From BOG-994 sp049514215 (lineage in GTDB: Bacteria; Pseudomonadota; Gammaproteobacteria; Burkholderiales; Burkholderiaceae_D), in the NCBI GenBank assembly GCA_049514215.1, contig JBEKVI010000020.1, forward strand, positions 1 through 64,000: DNA of 64,000 nt. The letters run 5' to 3'. Positions 1 to 8,612 of this stretch are shown in pieces. Position 1 is the stretch's first letter. Each line of letters opens with the position of its first letter. The translations under genes were made by a program, and so were the position numbers. The notes under the pieces are model-generated. The model did no database searches, was not told the DNA's origin, and saw only the letters and a program-made list of their open reading frames with translations.

Positions 1-1
1 C

Positions 2-517
2 ACTAGCGTCACAGCCCACGTGCATCAAGGAGCAATCGATGTGCTAGGTGCCGTCGACATTCCCAGGAGCGTGCATCAGTCCAAATTCTCGATGGGGACG
101 GTACTCGCCCTGATCGCACTGTACGGACGCGCGGGCCTTAGCGAGTTTGATCACCACTTCCAGGATCCCCAGGTCGAGCGGTTTCGCGCTTTGGTCAGGA
201 TGCAACTCGACCCCGAGGTCGATGCCGCCTATCCGAGCCGCTGGATCGGCAAGGTGACGGTGCATACCCAGGCCGGTCGGAAACTTGAGGCACGCGTCGA
301 CGAACCCAAGGGGGATCCGGGGAACACGCTTTCGCGTCCCGAGCTCGAAGAAAAGGCGATCCGCCTTGCGACGCATTCCAAAGCGGCAACCGAAAGCGAG
401 ATCCGGGAGATCGCGGCCCTGGTGTGGAATTTTCGCGGCCTCTCGAGCGTGCCAAGCCTGCTGTCTCCTCAAAATCCATTGCGGTCCTCGAGGGCCGTTG
501 ACCAGAGAACGGCATGA
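2..517 (+). CDS. MmgE/PrpD family protein, C-terminal part (truncated by window start)
   Basis: The reading frame is open from the first bases, so the gene begins before the window and only about 171 C-terminal residues are seen. The stretch reading SVHQSKFSMGTVLALIALYG, followed by a YPSRWIGKVTV strand and a basic/acidic helix ending ELEEKAIRLA, is typical of the second domain of MmgE/PrpD proteins (2-methylcitrate dehydratase, cis-aconitate decarboxylase and relatives). The substrate cannot be read from this half. Its stop codon overlaps the start of the next gene (ATGA), so the two are translationally coupled, which suggests a shared catabolic pathway. Family call is fairly sure; function is not. 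Confidence 0.8.
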   Translation, partial: TSVTAHVHQGAIDVLGAVDIPRSVHQSKFSMGTVLALIALYGRAGLSEFDHHFQDPQVERFRALVRMQLDPEVDAAYPSRWIGKVTVHTQAGRKLEARVDEPKGDPGNTLSRPELEEKAIRLATHSKAATESEIREIAALVWNFRGLSSVPSLLSPQNPLRSSRAVDQRTA

Positions 518-1677
518 AGTCCGAGATTGTCGTCATCGGCGGCGGCATCGTTGGCTCGTCGATCGCGCTTTTTTTACGGCGCGCGCCCGCGGCCGCCAGC
601 GTAACCGTGATCGAGCCCGACCCCACCTATCAGCTGGCCTCGACACCGCGCGCATCGGGGGGATTTCGGCGTCTTTTTTCGCTCCCCGAGAACATCCAGA
701 TGTCGCAGTTCAGCATTGACTTCTTCGGCAACTTCCAAAAAGAGGCGGCCGTGGACGGCTATGCGCCGGATCTCTCCTTGAAACGTCAGGGATATCTGTT
801 TATCGGCGCGGACAGTCTCATTCCCGTTCTGGAGGCGAACTACCGCACACAAAAGGCTCTGGGCGTGAACGTCGAACTGCTGGATCGAGAAGCGCTGGCG
901 CGGACCTTTCCGTCGCTGCGAAGTGACGACATCGGCATTGCGGCCTATTCGCCCGACGATGGCTGGCTCGATCCACATTCTCTTTTGCAGGGCGTCAAGG
1001 CCAAGGCGCAGGCGCTGGGCGCGCAGTATCTCCAAGCCCGTGTGGTCGGCATCGAGGCCCGTGAGCGGCTGGTGCGCAGCGTGAGCCTCGATTCCGGCGA
1101 GAAGGTGCAGGCGGACTGGATCGTCAACGCCGCAGGTGCGTGGTCTCAAGGCATTGCCGATCTGGTGGGGATGACGCTTCCCGTCTATCCGATGCGCCGC
1201 TTCGACCACTACTTCGAGTGCAAAGCGAAAGTCGAGCCGCTACCCTACATCAAGGACATCGCCAAGCTCGCCCTGCGGCCCGAGGGAGCCGGATTCACGG
1301 CGGGCGTGCCGAACTGGAACGAGCCTCGCGGTTTTAATTTCGAGGTGGATCACAGCGATTTCGAACGCGTCGTCTGGCCTGCCATCGCGCATCGCGTGCC
1401 CAAGTTCGAGGGTGTCAAGCTGAAGAGTTCCTGGAGCGGCCTCTATGACCAAAACGCGCTCGACACCAACATGATCTTAGGTTCGTGGACGAACGGCTGC
1501 CCGAACTTGATCGTGGCGGCCGGATTTTCCGGGCACGGTCTCATGCATGCCCCCGCAGTCGGACGCGCCACGGCGGAGCTGATCTATGACGGCGGCTACC
1601 GGAGCCTGGACCTCTCGAAGATGAGTTACCAGCGGGTGATCGATGAGACACCCTACGCGGAGGCGGGAATCATCTAA
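514..1677 (+). CDS. FAD-dependent oxidoreductase, DAO family
   Basis: A 387-residue flavoprotein of the D-amino-acid oxidase / glycine oxidase / sarcosine oxidase superfamily. The N-terminus EIVVIGGGIVGSSIALFL is a GxGxxG Rossmann dinucleotide motif; the C-terminus carries the family's second FAD contact, AAGFSGHGLMHAPAVG. Length matches single-subunit DAO enzymes. ATG overlaps the TGA of the MmgE/PrpD gene by 4 bp, so they form an operon. The family oxidises amines, amino acids or hydroxyacids; the substrate here is unknown, and the coupled MmgE/PrpD partner hints at a carboxylic acid intermediate. Confidence 0.85.
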   Translation: MKSEIVVIGGGIVGSSIALFLRRAPAAASVTVIEPDPTYQLASTPRASGGFRRLFSLPENIQMSQFSIDFFGNFQKEAAVDGYAPDLSLKRQGYLFIGADSLIPVLEANYRTQKALGVNVELLDREALARTFPSLRSDDIGIAAYSPDDGWLDPHSLLQGVKAKAQALGAQYLQARVVGIEARERLVRSVSLDSGEKVQADWIVNAAGAWSQGIADLVGMTLPVYPMRRFDHYFECKAKVEPLPYIKDIAKLALRPEGAGFTAGVPNWNEPRGFNFEVDHSDFERVVWPAIAHRVPKFEGVKLKSSWSGLYDQNALDTNMILGSWTNGCPNLIVAAGFSGHGLMHAPAVGRATAELIYDGGYRSLDLSKMSYQRVIDETPYAEAGII

Positions 1678-1770
1678 ACGGCCGAGCGGCTAAACGTGAT
1701 CCCCCTCCTCCACCTGGGGGTGCGATGAGACGCGATTGTCGACAACGGCAAAGTTGGATACATTCGTTGC

Positions 1771-2133
1771 GTGGAATCCAAACTGCGGAATAAAACCTAC
1801 GGGCAAGTCGTCGACCGCTTCGCCGTTGAGTCCGAGCACAACGCCATCCTCGAGCTTTTGGACCGCTATCGGCAACTCGGAATTAGCGCCTCCTATGTCG
1901 CCCCGGAGCCCCAGGACAACTTTCGAGGAAGCTATACGGTGCTCTTTCAGGGTGAGCCCTATTCTGGCGTAACGTTTAGGTCCGCTGTGGAGACCGCCTT
2001 CAAGGAGAAGCTCAGCGTGATTTGCGGCGAGTCACTTGAGGAGTCCTTCGAGCGCGCTCTGGATGCCCTCAGATCGCGCGCGCGCCGCCAGCAGCCCCGG
2101 GTTCGCCCGATCCCCAACACACCCGGTCGCTAA
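1771..2133 (+). CDS. small hypothetical protein
   Basis: An unrecognised, soluble, charged protein of about 120 residues. Codon third positions are GC-rich like its neighbours, which supports real coding. The visible start is GTG at 1771 without a convincing ribosome site. The frame stays open upstream to a TGA at 1726-1728 with coding-like residues, but no ATG, GTG or TTG lies there, so either the start is a rare ATT (1735) or the 5' end is altered. Residues 10-85 look alpha/beta (LELLDRYRQLGISASYV then FRGSYTVLFQG). No membrane segment or signal is visible. Confidence 0.5.
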   Translation: MESKLRNKTYGQVVDRFAVESEHNAILELLDRYRQLGISASYVAPEPQDNFRGSYTVLFQGEPYSGVTFRSAVETAFKEKLSVICGESLEESFERALDALRSRARRQQPRVRPIPNTPGR

Positions 2134-2565
2134 GTTTCACGCGTCACACGCGTCGGAAAACCAGGGCCGCCCCCAACGGGTCGCGACGGGTTTCGGGTCG
2201 ACAAGCGCTCGCGACCTCATAGACCACACGATCCTTCGGGCGTCCAGCTGAGCTCTCGGTGCGCCTTTTCGACCGAGACCGCCCCCGCCGCTCCAGCAAG
2301 AAAGATCCTCTTCTTTTGATTCATGATGAGGTACCCCGTTGAAGATGGTGCCATCGGTCATGCCGCAGAGCACATGGGGCCAACCCAATCATTGAAACCC
2401 CTGAACTTTACCCGCCACAGGAACTCCGAGAAAATAGCTTGGAGCGATGAGCGCAACAATCGAGGGCGCTTGCTTGACGTTGCACGATGCAAATCAACAG
2501 AGGAAACGCGAGGCGAATACGTCGATCACGGCACACTCGCAGATCCGAAACCCGAGGCTGCCTTC
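2134..2565. other. intergenic stretch without a recognised gene
   Basis: About 430 bases between the small hypothetical gene and the outer-membrane protein. The frame of the downstream gene is open back to 2323, but residues coded there look random and a signal peptide begins only at 2566, so I treat this as leader or noncoding DNA. No repeat, terminator or RNA gene was recognised. Confidence 0.4.
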
Positions 2566-3321
2566 ATGATGCCTCGGCCCCACGGGCGCTTCTGGATCGG
2601 GCTGAGCCTTGGCATTCTCCTGGAAATCTTGTGTCGACCCGTCCTGGCCGGTCCGCCCTATGTCTCCGACGATCCCGAGCCGACGGATCTTGGGCATTAC
2701 GAGATCTATTTCTTTGGCAGCGGAACCCTTACGCAATCCACCCGAGACAACCAGGCCGGCGTCGACTTCAACTACGGAGCCGCACCCGATCTGCAATTGA
2801 CGGCAGTCATCCCCGTCGAACGCGACGCGGCGACGGGTTCCGCTAGTGGATCGGGCTTGGGCAATGTGCAATTGGCGGCGAAGTATCGATTCATGCACCA
2901 GGAGTCCGAGGGTTGGGATGTCGCGTTTTTTCCGCGCATCCTCCTGGCCAGCCCCACGTCGGCTGTCGGAGTCTCGCGACCATCGCTGTTTCTGCCGTTC
3001 TGGCTCGAGAAGGATATGGGGCCATGGTCCACGTTTGGCGGGGGCGGCTGCACTTTTATCCATGGCTCGCGTTATGAGAATTCCTGCCTTCTGAGTTGGG
3101 CCATAACGAGAGAAGTCATGCCCGATCTTCATGTGGGAGCCGAGGTCTTCCATTCGACCCCCGCAGCGCGCGGCGTTTCGGCTACGACGGGCCTCGGGTT
3201 TGGAGCCGTCTACGACCTCAACGAGAACATCCACCTGCTCACGAGTTTTGGCCCGGGAATCGAGAACGCCGCATCGACCAACCAGTTCTCATGGTACGCG
3301 GCAGTTCTCTTTACATTCTGA
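2566..3321 (+). CDS. outer-membrane beta-barrel, phenol-degradation MetA-pathway-like family
   Basis: A 251-residue exported protein. A signal peptide (FWIGLSLGILLEILCRPVLAG) follows the chosen ATG at 2566; a second ATG follows directly. The mature part opens with PPYVSDDPEPTDLGHYEIYF and continues as alternating amphipathic strands (LGNVQLAAKYRF, WDVAFFPRILL) ending in aromatic ...AAVLFTF, as expected of an outer-membrane barrel. This matches the family often annotated as a transporter, or 'MetA-pathway of phenol degradation', whose members are probably channels for hydrophobic compounds. No substrate is shown. The next gene starts 159 bp downstream on the same strand. Confidence 0.7.
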   Translation: MMPRPHGRFWIGLSLGILLEILCRPVLAGPPYVSDDPEPTDLGHYEIYFFGSGTLTQSTRDNQAGVDFNYGAAPDLQLTAVIPVERDAATGSASGSGLGNVQLAAKYRFMHQESEGWDVAFFPRILLASPTSAVGVSRPSLFLPFWLEKDMGPWSTFGGGGCTFIHGSRYENSCLLSWAITREVMPDLHVGAEVFHSTPAARGVSATTGLGFGAVYDLNENIHLLTSFGPGIENAASTNQFSWYAAVLFTF

Positions 3322-3480
3322 AAGCTGAATCTCCCAAAGACGCCATGCACCGCGATGCCAATCCGATCCATCCCGAGTAAGCTCACCGTAGCCACAGTGT
3401 CGTTCTGGATCGGCAAGATCCCGGCTACGACGCGAGGCGACGTCCGGCGAATTTGCTCCGGCATTTGAAGGACGACCCCT

Positions 3481-4530
3481 GTGCAGACTGGATTGATCAC
3501 CGTGAAACGCATCCTCCTTGCCGCTTTGCTGCTTGCCGGTTGCATGGGCGCTTGGGCCCGCGCCCAGACGCCTCCTCTCTACAAGGTGACAGCGACTGTC
3601 GCATTGGGCGCCCCCGATCGCTGGGACTATGTCTATTTCGATCCGAGCTCGCACCACGTTTTTGTGGCCCATGGTACGGAAGTCAGCGTCGTCGACGGCA
3701 TGACCGGTATCGTCCTGGGTCACGTCCTGGGCATCCCGGGCGGGACACACGGAATCACGGTCGTTCCCGAAGCAGAACATGGCTACACCGACGATGGCCA
3801 AGCGGGACTCATCAAGGTCTTCAATCTGAAGACCTTTCAGATCGTGCAAAGCATCCAAGGAATTGAGGATGCCGATGGAATCGTCCGTGATCCCGCGACG
3901 GGCCATGTCTTTGTGATCAATGGCAAGTCCGGCACGGCAACGGTGGTGGACCCCAGGACCAATACCGTCGTGATCACGATCCGCGCCGAGGGCGCCCTTG
4001 AAGCCGGCGTGCCAGATGGCACGGGACTTCTTTATCTGAACGCGGCCGAGAAGCGGCTGCTCTTGCGAGTGGATACGCGGACCAACGCCATTACGGCGCG
4101 CTGGCCCATTTCCGATTGCGAGAGCCCGCACGGCATCGCCATGGACCGGGAGCGCCAGCGCGTCTTCGTAACCTGCGTCAATGAACGCATGGTCGTGGTC
4201 GACGTGATGAGCGGCGCAGAGATCAAGTCGCTGCCGATCGGCAAGGGAACGGATGCGGCAGCGTTTGATCCGGTTAGGCGACGCATCTTCAGCTCGAACG
4301 GGCGCGATGGAACTCTGACGGTGATCGAGGAGGCCGACGGCGACCAGTACCGGGTCATTGGAACCGTCGCGACCGCGCTTTCCGGTCGCACGATGGACAT
4401 CGACCCGCAAACCGGGCGCATTTTTATCGTCGCAGGCGAAGTCTTGGCGGGCGCGGGAACCCCCAATGGCCGCCCCGCGATCAAGCCCGGATCGTTGAAG
4501 TTGCTCATCCTTGATCCCGTCCCGGAATAA
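3481..4530 (+). CDS. secreted YncE-like beta-propeller protein
   Basis: A 349-residue protein with an N-terminal signal (VKRILLAALLLAGCMGAWA) and repeated propeller blades: VYFDPSSHHVFVAHGTEVSV, HVFVINGKSGTATVVDPRTN, RVFVTCVNERMVVVDVMSG, RIFSSNGRDGTLTVIE, GRIFIVAG. This is the YncE/YVTN beta-propeller fold, normally periplasmic or secreted, with no defined enzymatic role. GTG at 3481 has an AAGGA-type ribosome site about 9 bases upstream; GTG at 3502 is an alternative start that trims the signal n-region. A Cys in LLLAGC could be a lipobox. It may share an operon with the barrel gene before it. Confidence 0.75.
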   Translation: MQTGLITVKRILLAALLLAGCMGAWARAQTPPLYKVTATVALGAPDRWDYVYFDPSSHHVFVAHGTEVSVVDGMTGIVLGHVLGIPGGTHGITVVPEAEHGYTDDGQAGLIKVFNLKTFQIVQSIQGIEDADGIVRDPATGHVFVINGKSGTATVVDPRTNTVVITIRAEGALEAGVPDGTGLLYLNAAEKRLLLRVDTRTNAITARWPISDCESPHGIAMDRERQRVFVTCVNERMVVVDVMSGAEIKSLPIGKGTDAAAFDPVRRRIFSSNGRDGTLTVIEEADGDQYRVIGTVATALSGRTMDIDPQTGRIFIVAGEVLAGAGTPNGRPAIKPGSLKLLILDPVPE

Positions 4531-4597
4531 TCAATCATGTCGGTCTCCGAAGAGCGTTCCAGACACCGCTCTTGGCGCGAGCCCGCGCAAAGGGCGG

Positions 4598-5074
4598 CTA
4601 GCTCGGCCGGGTACCCAAAGGTAGTGGTGGGGCGCGATGCGCCACGGGCGTTGACTGGACCACCGATGTCGTCGTCTCTCCGTACAGGAGCACACGATCC
4701 AGGATCTGGTCCAGGTGCTCGATGGCATCTAAGTAGACCTTCATGATGAAGCAATCTTCGCCGGTGACGCGATGGCATTCGGTGACCTGAGGCAGGGAAC
4801 GCGCGAGTTCCAGGACTTTCTGCAATTTGCCCGGAAACGGTCGCACCCGGATGAAGAGGGTAATCGGCAGGCCGACCGCGGCGGGATTGATGTCGAGGCG
4901 AAAGCCCTCGATGACGCGCGCCTCCTCGAGACGAGCCAGGCGCTCCCGCACGGCAGGCGCGGACATGCCGATCCGTCGCGCGAGCTCACTGACTGCCATG
5001 CGCGGCTGGGCTTGCAGCAGGCGAATCAATTCGACATTGCGCGGGTCCTCGAGCAGAGGATGTAGTGAAGGCAT
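4598..5074 (-). CDS. Lrp/AsnC family transcriptional regulator
   Basis: A 158-residue regulator of the usual Lrp/AsnC length. It has an N-terminal winged helix (VELIRLLQAQPRMAVSELAR, then GMSAPAVRERLARLEEARVI) and a C-terminal RAM/ligand-binding ferredoxin-like domain (RPFPGKLQKVLELARSLPQV ... DCFIMKVYL). It is transcribed divergently from the amino-acid exporter-like EamA gene 94 bp away. In this family such a neighbour is usually the target, with an amino acid as the effector. A 12-bp palindrome lies between them. Confidence 0.9.
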   Translation of the reverse strand: MPSLHPLLEDPRNVELIRLLQAQPRMAVSELARRIGMSAPAVRERLARLEEARVIEGFRLDINPAAVGLPITLFIRVRPFPGKLQKVLELARSLPQVTECHRVTGEDCFIMKVYLDAIEHLDQILDRVLLYGETTTSVVQSTPVAHRAPPLPLGTRPS

Positions 5075-5100
5075 TTTCGGTCGTTCTCCTTCATATCAAT

Positions 5101-5112
5101 GCTCTGCAGAGC
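5101..5112. promoter_or_regulatory. 12-bp palindrome between lrp-like and EamA genes
   Basis: GCTCTGCAGAGC is a perfect palindrome in the 94-bp divergent intergenic region, 26 bp from the regulator start and 55 bp from the exporter start. It is a plausible regulator contact, but it does not match the AT-rich Lrp consensus well and could be chance. Confidence 0.35.
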
Positions 5113-5167
5113 CTTATGCCTTCAACATAGCATAGACGCGCCCGGACTGCGATGCGAGCATTGAAGC

Positions 5168-6106
5168 ATGGTCGATCGAAGTCACAAAGGCGATGCGAAC
5201 AAAGCGTCACTCTTTATCGGACGACGCGTGCCACCCCTGGCTTATTTTGCCGTGAGTGCCCTCTTCCACTACCTGGGACCTGCTTTGGCCGTGCTCCTGT
5301 TTGCGCGACTGGAGCCCTTGGGCGTGGCGTGGCTGCGCATCGCGAGCGCGGCGATCGTCTTTTGTGTCTGGCGCCGCCCCTGGCACTTGTTGTCCGTATT
5401 GCCCCGAGGCGCCCTGTGGACCATCGTCACCTTGGGCGGTGTTCTTGGACTCATGAATTCGATTTTCTATCTGGCGATAGACCGACTCCCGCTGGGCACC
5501 GTGGGGGCCATCGAGTTTTTGGGCCCGATTGGCTTGGCCGCGTTCGGTCAGCGGGTCGTGCGCAATTGGGTTGCCCTCTTGCTCGCGACTTTAGGCGTGT
5601 ATGCCTTAAGCGCCGTGCGCATTGAAGGTGCTCCATTGGGCTATCTTTTCGCCTTTGCGAATTGTGCCTTGTTTGTGCTCTACATCATCCTGGGCCATCG
5701 ACTCGCCAATAGCGCCGGACCAACCGGAATCGATCGCCTCGCGCTGGCGATGTTTTTTGCGATGCTGGTCTCGCTCCCCCTGGGGTTTGCCCAGGCCAGG
5801 CCCGCCTTTGACTCCCCCCCGTTGCTGGCCGCGGCCATTGGCGTTGGGATCTGTTCGTCGGTCGTGCCCTATGTCTGCGATCAGCTCGCCATGGCGCGCA
5901 TGCCGCGCGCAACCTTCGCGCTCCTCCTTGCGCTGCTGCCTGCGATCGCCTGCGCAATCGGCATCCTGGTCTTGGGGCAGGTTCCTTCAAGACAGGATTT
6001 GCTGGGCATCGCGCTGGTTGTGATCGGGGTGGCCGTGCACCAACCCGAAGCGCCCCGGCTCCCATCGGTGAGCTCATCCGGGCTCAAGAAGGTGCACCCC
6101 GACTGA
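5168..6106 (+). CDS. EamA family transporter (RhtA-like amino-acid exporter)
   Basis: A 312-residue inner-membrane protein with about ten hydrophobic helices arranged as two EamA repeats (roughly residues 25-155 and 160-295). Segments such as YFAVSALFHYLGPALAVLLF, SAAIVFCVWRR and GAIEFLGPIGLAAFG resemble RhtA-type threonine/homoserine exporters. Divergent pairing with an Lrp-family regulator supports an amino-acid or amino-acid analogue efflux role. Start ATG at 5168; no clear ribosome site is seen. Confidence 0.8.
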   Translation: MVDRSHKGDANKASLFIGRRVPPLAYFAVSALFHYLGPALAVLLFARLEPLGVAWLRIASAAIVFCVWRRPWHLLSVLPRGALWTIVTLGGVLGLMNSIFYLAIDRLPLGTVGAIEFLGPIGLAAFGQRVVRNWVALLLATLGVYALSAVRIEGAPLGYLFAFANCALFVLYIILGHRLANSAGPTGIDRLALAMFFAMLVSLPLGFAQARPAFDSPPLLAAAIGVGICSSVVPYVCDQLAMARMPRATFALLLALLPAIACAIGILVLGQVPSRQDLLGIALVVIGVAVHQPEAPRLPSVSSSGLKKVHPD

Positions 6107-6116
6107 TCGCCCAACT

Positions 6117-6680
6117 TCATTCGGTGAAGCGTTCGCCTTCGGAAAGATGGTGGACCGCGTAACCATCGAGCGCCTTGGCCGCCGATACGGACTCCCAAAA
6201 GGCGATGCGCACGGCGCTCCATCGCTGCGGATTGTAGGCGATCACACTGGCCAGAGCTCCTTGCGCGATCGCATCGCTCCCCTTCTCGCGCTCGCTTTGC
6301 CAGAGATCCCCGAGATCGGCGTGATGCGGGATCGCAAAGTCGTCGTGCGTCGCAAAGCGCGCCTGACGCAACGTCTTTAACACGTGGGCGTCCAGCACCA
6401 CCCAGGTCTGGACCTCGGGGCGACCAAAGGCCTCCTTCAACCCCTTAAAGCCGCTTCCCAAGAGAAACTGGTTCATCCCGTCCTCGTTCGCCCACAGATA
6501 GAAGGGCGCGTACCGGTTTTCCCGCTGGGGCGGATTGCCCTTCTTGTCGGCAACCAGGTAGGCCTTGAAACGCAAGCCCGGAAAGTGGTCGGTCTGCCGA
6601 CCCTTTTCGAGAATTCGACGCTCGATGATCGACATGTCATAGTCCGCCGGAAGCGCGATGGTGTACTGCATCGCGATCAT
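6117..6680 (-). CDS. DUF4865 family protein
   Basis: A 187-residue protein with the pattern of DUF4865: MQYTIALPADYDMSIIERRI at the start, FPGLRFKAYLVADK, and YAPFYLWANEDGMNQFL in the middle. It looks like a one-domain alpha+beta-barrel (monooxygenase- or YdhR-like) fold, but no catalytic residues are established, so no reaction is assigned. Its start overlaps the stop of the tautomerase gene by 4 bp (6677-6680), giving translational coupling. Two in-frame ATGs four codons apart could serve as start. Confidence 0.75.
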   Translation of the reverse strand: MIAMQYTIALPADYDMSIIERRILEKGRQTDHFPGLRFKAYLVADKKGNPPQRENRYAPFYLWANEDGMNQFLLGSGFKGLKEAFGRPEVQTWVVLDAHVLKTLRQARFATHDDFAIPHHADLGDLWQSEREKGSDAIAQGALASVIAYNPQRWSAVRIAFWESVSAAKALDGYAVHHLSEGERFTE

Positions 6681-7081
6681 GATTTCGCGCCCTCGATGGG
6701 CGTCATGTACTGCATGACGCCGTTGGCAAACGACCAGTCATCCGGCCCGGTTGTGTTGACGACGATCATCACGTCTTCCTTCCGGATCCCGGGAGACTCC
6801 ACCAGTTTTTCGACCACGCGTCGATAGAACGCTTCCTTGGTCGTCTGGCTACGCGCCTTGCCCGCAGTAATCTGAATCAGCACGTAGTCCGAACTGCGTG
6901 GGCCGCCCAGGTAGGTCTCATCGAAGAGGAGTTCTCCCGGTCGATAGAGGTCGATGGCCTGAAAGCGGTCCTTGGGTGGGACATGAAGGCACTCGACCAT
7001 GGCCTCGTGGACGCCGTCGGCGACCGCTTTGATCCAGCGGGGTGATTTTCCTTCCAGAGTCGCAATCCGAACGACAGGCAT
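6677..7081 (-). CDS. tautomerase family protein
   Basis: A 134-residue member of the tautomerase (4-oxalocrotonate tautomerase) superfamily in its longer form. It begins MPVVRIATLEGKSPRWIKAV, so after Met removal Pro-1 is available as the catalytic base. The family isomerises enol/keto acids or hydrates haloacrylates. It is the middle gene of a three-gene minus-strand set: the decarboxylase-like gene 18 bp upstream, DUF4865 overlapping downstream. This fits an aromatic or unsaturated acid side pathway controlled by the divergent LysR gene. Confidence 0.85.
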   Translation of the reverse strand: MPVVRIATLEGKSPRWIKAVADGVHEAMVECLHVPPKDRFQAIDLYRPGELLFDETYLGGPRSSDYVLIQITAGKARSQTTKEAFYRRVVEKLVESPGIRKEDVMIVVNTTGPDDWSFANGVMQYMTPIEGAKS

Positions 7082-7099
7082 GATGATTTCCTTTCTTGA

Positions 7100-7408
7100 T
7101 CAAGCGTGGCGCAAGACCTCGGCGGCCGATACCGCAGCGGGCCACCCGGCATAAAAGGCGAGATGCGTTACGACCTCGGCGAGTTCCTCGAGCGCGAGGC
7201 CGTTCTCCTTCGCCCGCTGGAGATGAAAAGGCAATTGCCCTGTCTTGCCAAGAGCGACCAAGGCTGCCACGGTAATGAGGCTGCGTTCGCGCTTGGACAG
7301 TTCGGTTCTTTCCCAAATGTCGCCAAAGAGAACGTCGTCGCTTAACTGCGCGAGCTTCGGTAACACATCACCTAAAACAGACTTCCCCGTTCCGACCGGC
7401 TCTCCCAT
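7100..7408 (-). CDS. carboxymuconolactone decarboxylase family protein
   Basis: A small all-helical protein of the CMD/AhpD-like family: LSKRERSLITVAALVALGKT, then LPFHLQRAKENGLALEELAE and the closing HLAFYAGWPAAVSAAEVLR. It lacks the CxxC of AhpD peroxidases, so the decarboxylase-like or unassigned branch fits better. I chose ATG at 7408 because GGAG sits 7 bases upstream; the frame extends to a TTG at 7486 without a ribosome site. First gene of the CMD-tautomerase-DUF4865 set, divergent from the LysR gene. Confidence 0.8.
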   Translation of the reverse strand: MGEPVGTGKSVLGDVLPKLAQLSDDVLFGDIWERTELSKRERSLITVAALVALGKTGQLPFHLQRAKENGLALEELAEVVTHLAFYAGWPAAVSAAEVLRHA

Positions 7409-7427
7409 CGCGGCGCTCCAAGTGCTC

Positions 7428-7456
7428 TTGACAAGCTCAGGATAGGCCCCGACAAT
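7428..7456 (+). promoter_or_regulatory. predicted sigma70 promoter of the LysR gene
   Basis: TTGACA (7428-7433), a 17-bp spacer and GACAAT (7451-7456) point toward the LysR gene at 7507. A T-N11-A element (TTCGAAAAAACTGAA, 7490-7504) just before its ATG is a candidate LysR-type box. Confidence 0.5.
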
Positions 7457-7506
7457 CGTTTTGAAAAGACGATTTATCAGAACCAATAGTTCGAAAAAAC
7501 TGAATC

Positions 7507-8460
7507 ATGAAATGGATTAATCTCGACCTTGATGCCCTGCGCAGCTTGAGTCTGGGTATGGAGCTCGGCAGTTTTGCGCGGGCTGCCGACCGGCTTGCGC
7601 GCTCTCCTTCGGCCATCAGCGCGCAACTAAAAAAGCTGGAGGATCAGGCCGGCACGCCGCTTTTGCGAAAGCGGGGGCGACAGATGGAATTGACCGAAGC
7701 CGGAGAGCTTCTTCTTAGCTACGCTCGACGCATGCTGGAGATCAACGACGAGGCCTGCGTGGCGCTCCGCGGCATCGAGATGGAGGGCTCGATCCGCTTT
7801 GGATTGCAGGAGGACTTCGGCGAACAACTCCTGCCACAGGTCTTAGGCCGATTTGCGCGTGCCCATCCTTCGGTGTTCATCGAGGCCAAGATCGCGCGCA
7901 ATGTCGAACTCGTTGAAGCGGTGCTCAATGGGGGCCTGGACCTGGCCTTGGCCTGGTCCGTGGGGCCACCGCGCGTTTCGATCCGGAAACTGGCGACGTT
8001 GCCGCTGCGCTGGATCGGCCCCGCAAGCCAGGGCGCTTCGGGCCCCGGACGCGAAGGGCCTCTGGCCAGCGCGCACAGTCCTGTTCCGCTTGTCATGCTC
8101 GATGCGCCTTGCGTCATGCGCACCATCGCAACTGAAGCGCTCGATCGTGCAGGTCTTCCCTGGCGAGTGGCCTTTACGAGCCCGAGCCTGGCGGGCGTGT
8201 GGGCAGGCGTTGCCGCAGGCCTGGGCGTAAGCGTTCGGACCGAGTTGGGCCTGCCAGGCTTTGTGGCACCGCTGGCCCGCACTGCGCGACTTCCCGATTT
8301 GCCCAGGATCGATCTGGCCATCCACGCGCCCACCGAGCCCGCTACTCCCATTGCCGAACGACTCAAGGAGCTGGTCGAAGCGGGCGTCTTCGAGATGACA
8401 CGAAGGGCGACGCACACGGCCCAAGGCGAGCGCCGCCGCGAAAAGGCGCAAATAGCCTAA
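7507..8460 (+). CDS. LysR family transcriptional regulator
   Basis: 317 residues. The N-terminal winged helix-turn-helix (LDALRSLSLGMELGSFARAA, LARSPSAISAQLKKLEDQAG) is typical of LysR. The effector domain starts near residue 90 (GSIRFGLQEDFGEQLLPQVL). It is divergent from the decarboxylase-like/tautomerase/DUF4865 set with about 100 bp between likely starts, so it probably regulates that set. The C-terminus is slightly extended with basic residues. The effector is unknown. Confidence 0.9.
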   Translation: MKWINLDLDALRSLSLGMELGSFARAADRLARSPSAISAQLKKLEDQAGTPLLRKRGRQMELTEAGELLLSYARRMLEINDEACVALRGIEMEGSIRFGLQEDFGEQLLPQVLGRFARAHPSVFIEAKIARNVELVEAVLNGGLDLALAWSVGPPRVSIRKLATLPLRWIGPASQGASGPGREGPLASAHSPVPLVMLDAPCVMRTIATEALDRAGLPWRVAFTSPSLAGVWAGVAAGLGVSVRTELGLPGFVAPLARTARLPDLPRIDLAIHAPTEPATPIAERLKELVEAGVFEMTRRATHTAQGERRREKAQIA

Positions 8461-8612
8461 AGCACGCCGCCGCGGGCCCGGCTGGCGCGCCGCGCTGTGC
8501 CATGCTTCAATGCCGGACCCCGCGTTGGGTCTGGTTTGGAAATTTCGGCACTGCAAGCCTGCCGGGCGGAAAAGCCACCAGAAAAAAGCGCCCAAGCGCG
8601 ATTGGAGACAGC

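Noticed and set aside
3289..4410. 373-codon minus-strand frame opposite the YncE-like gene
   Set aside because: Mirror of the real coding strand with no domain or ribosome site.
8199..8612. In-frame upstream extension of the MFS gene
   Set aside because: The residues are basic and unlike any transporter N-terminus, overlap the LysR gene, and a proper ribosome site lies at 8613.
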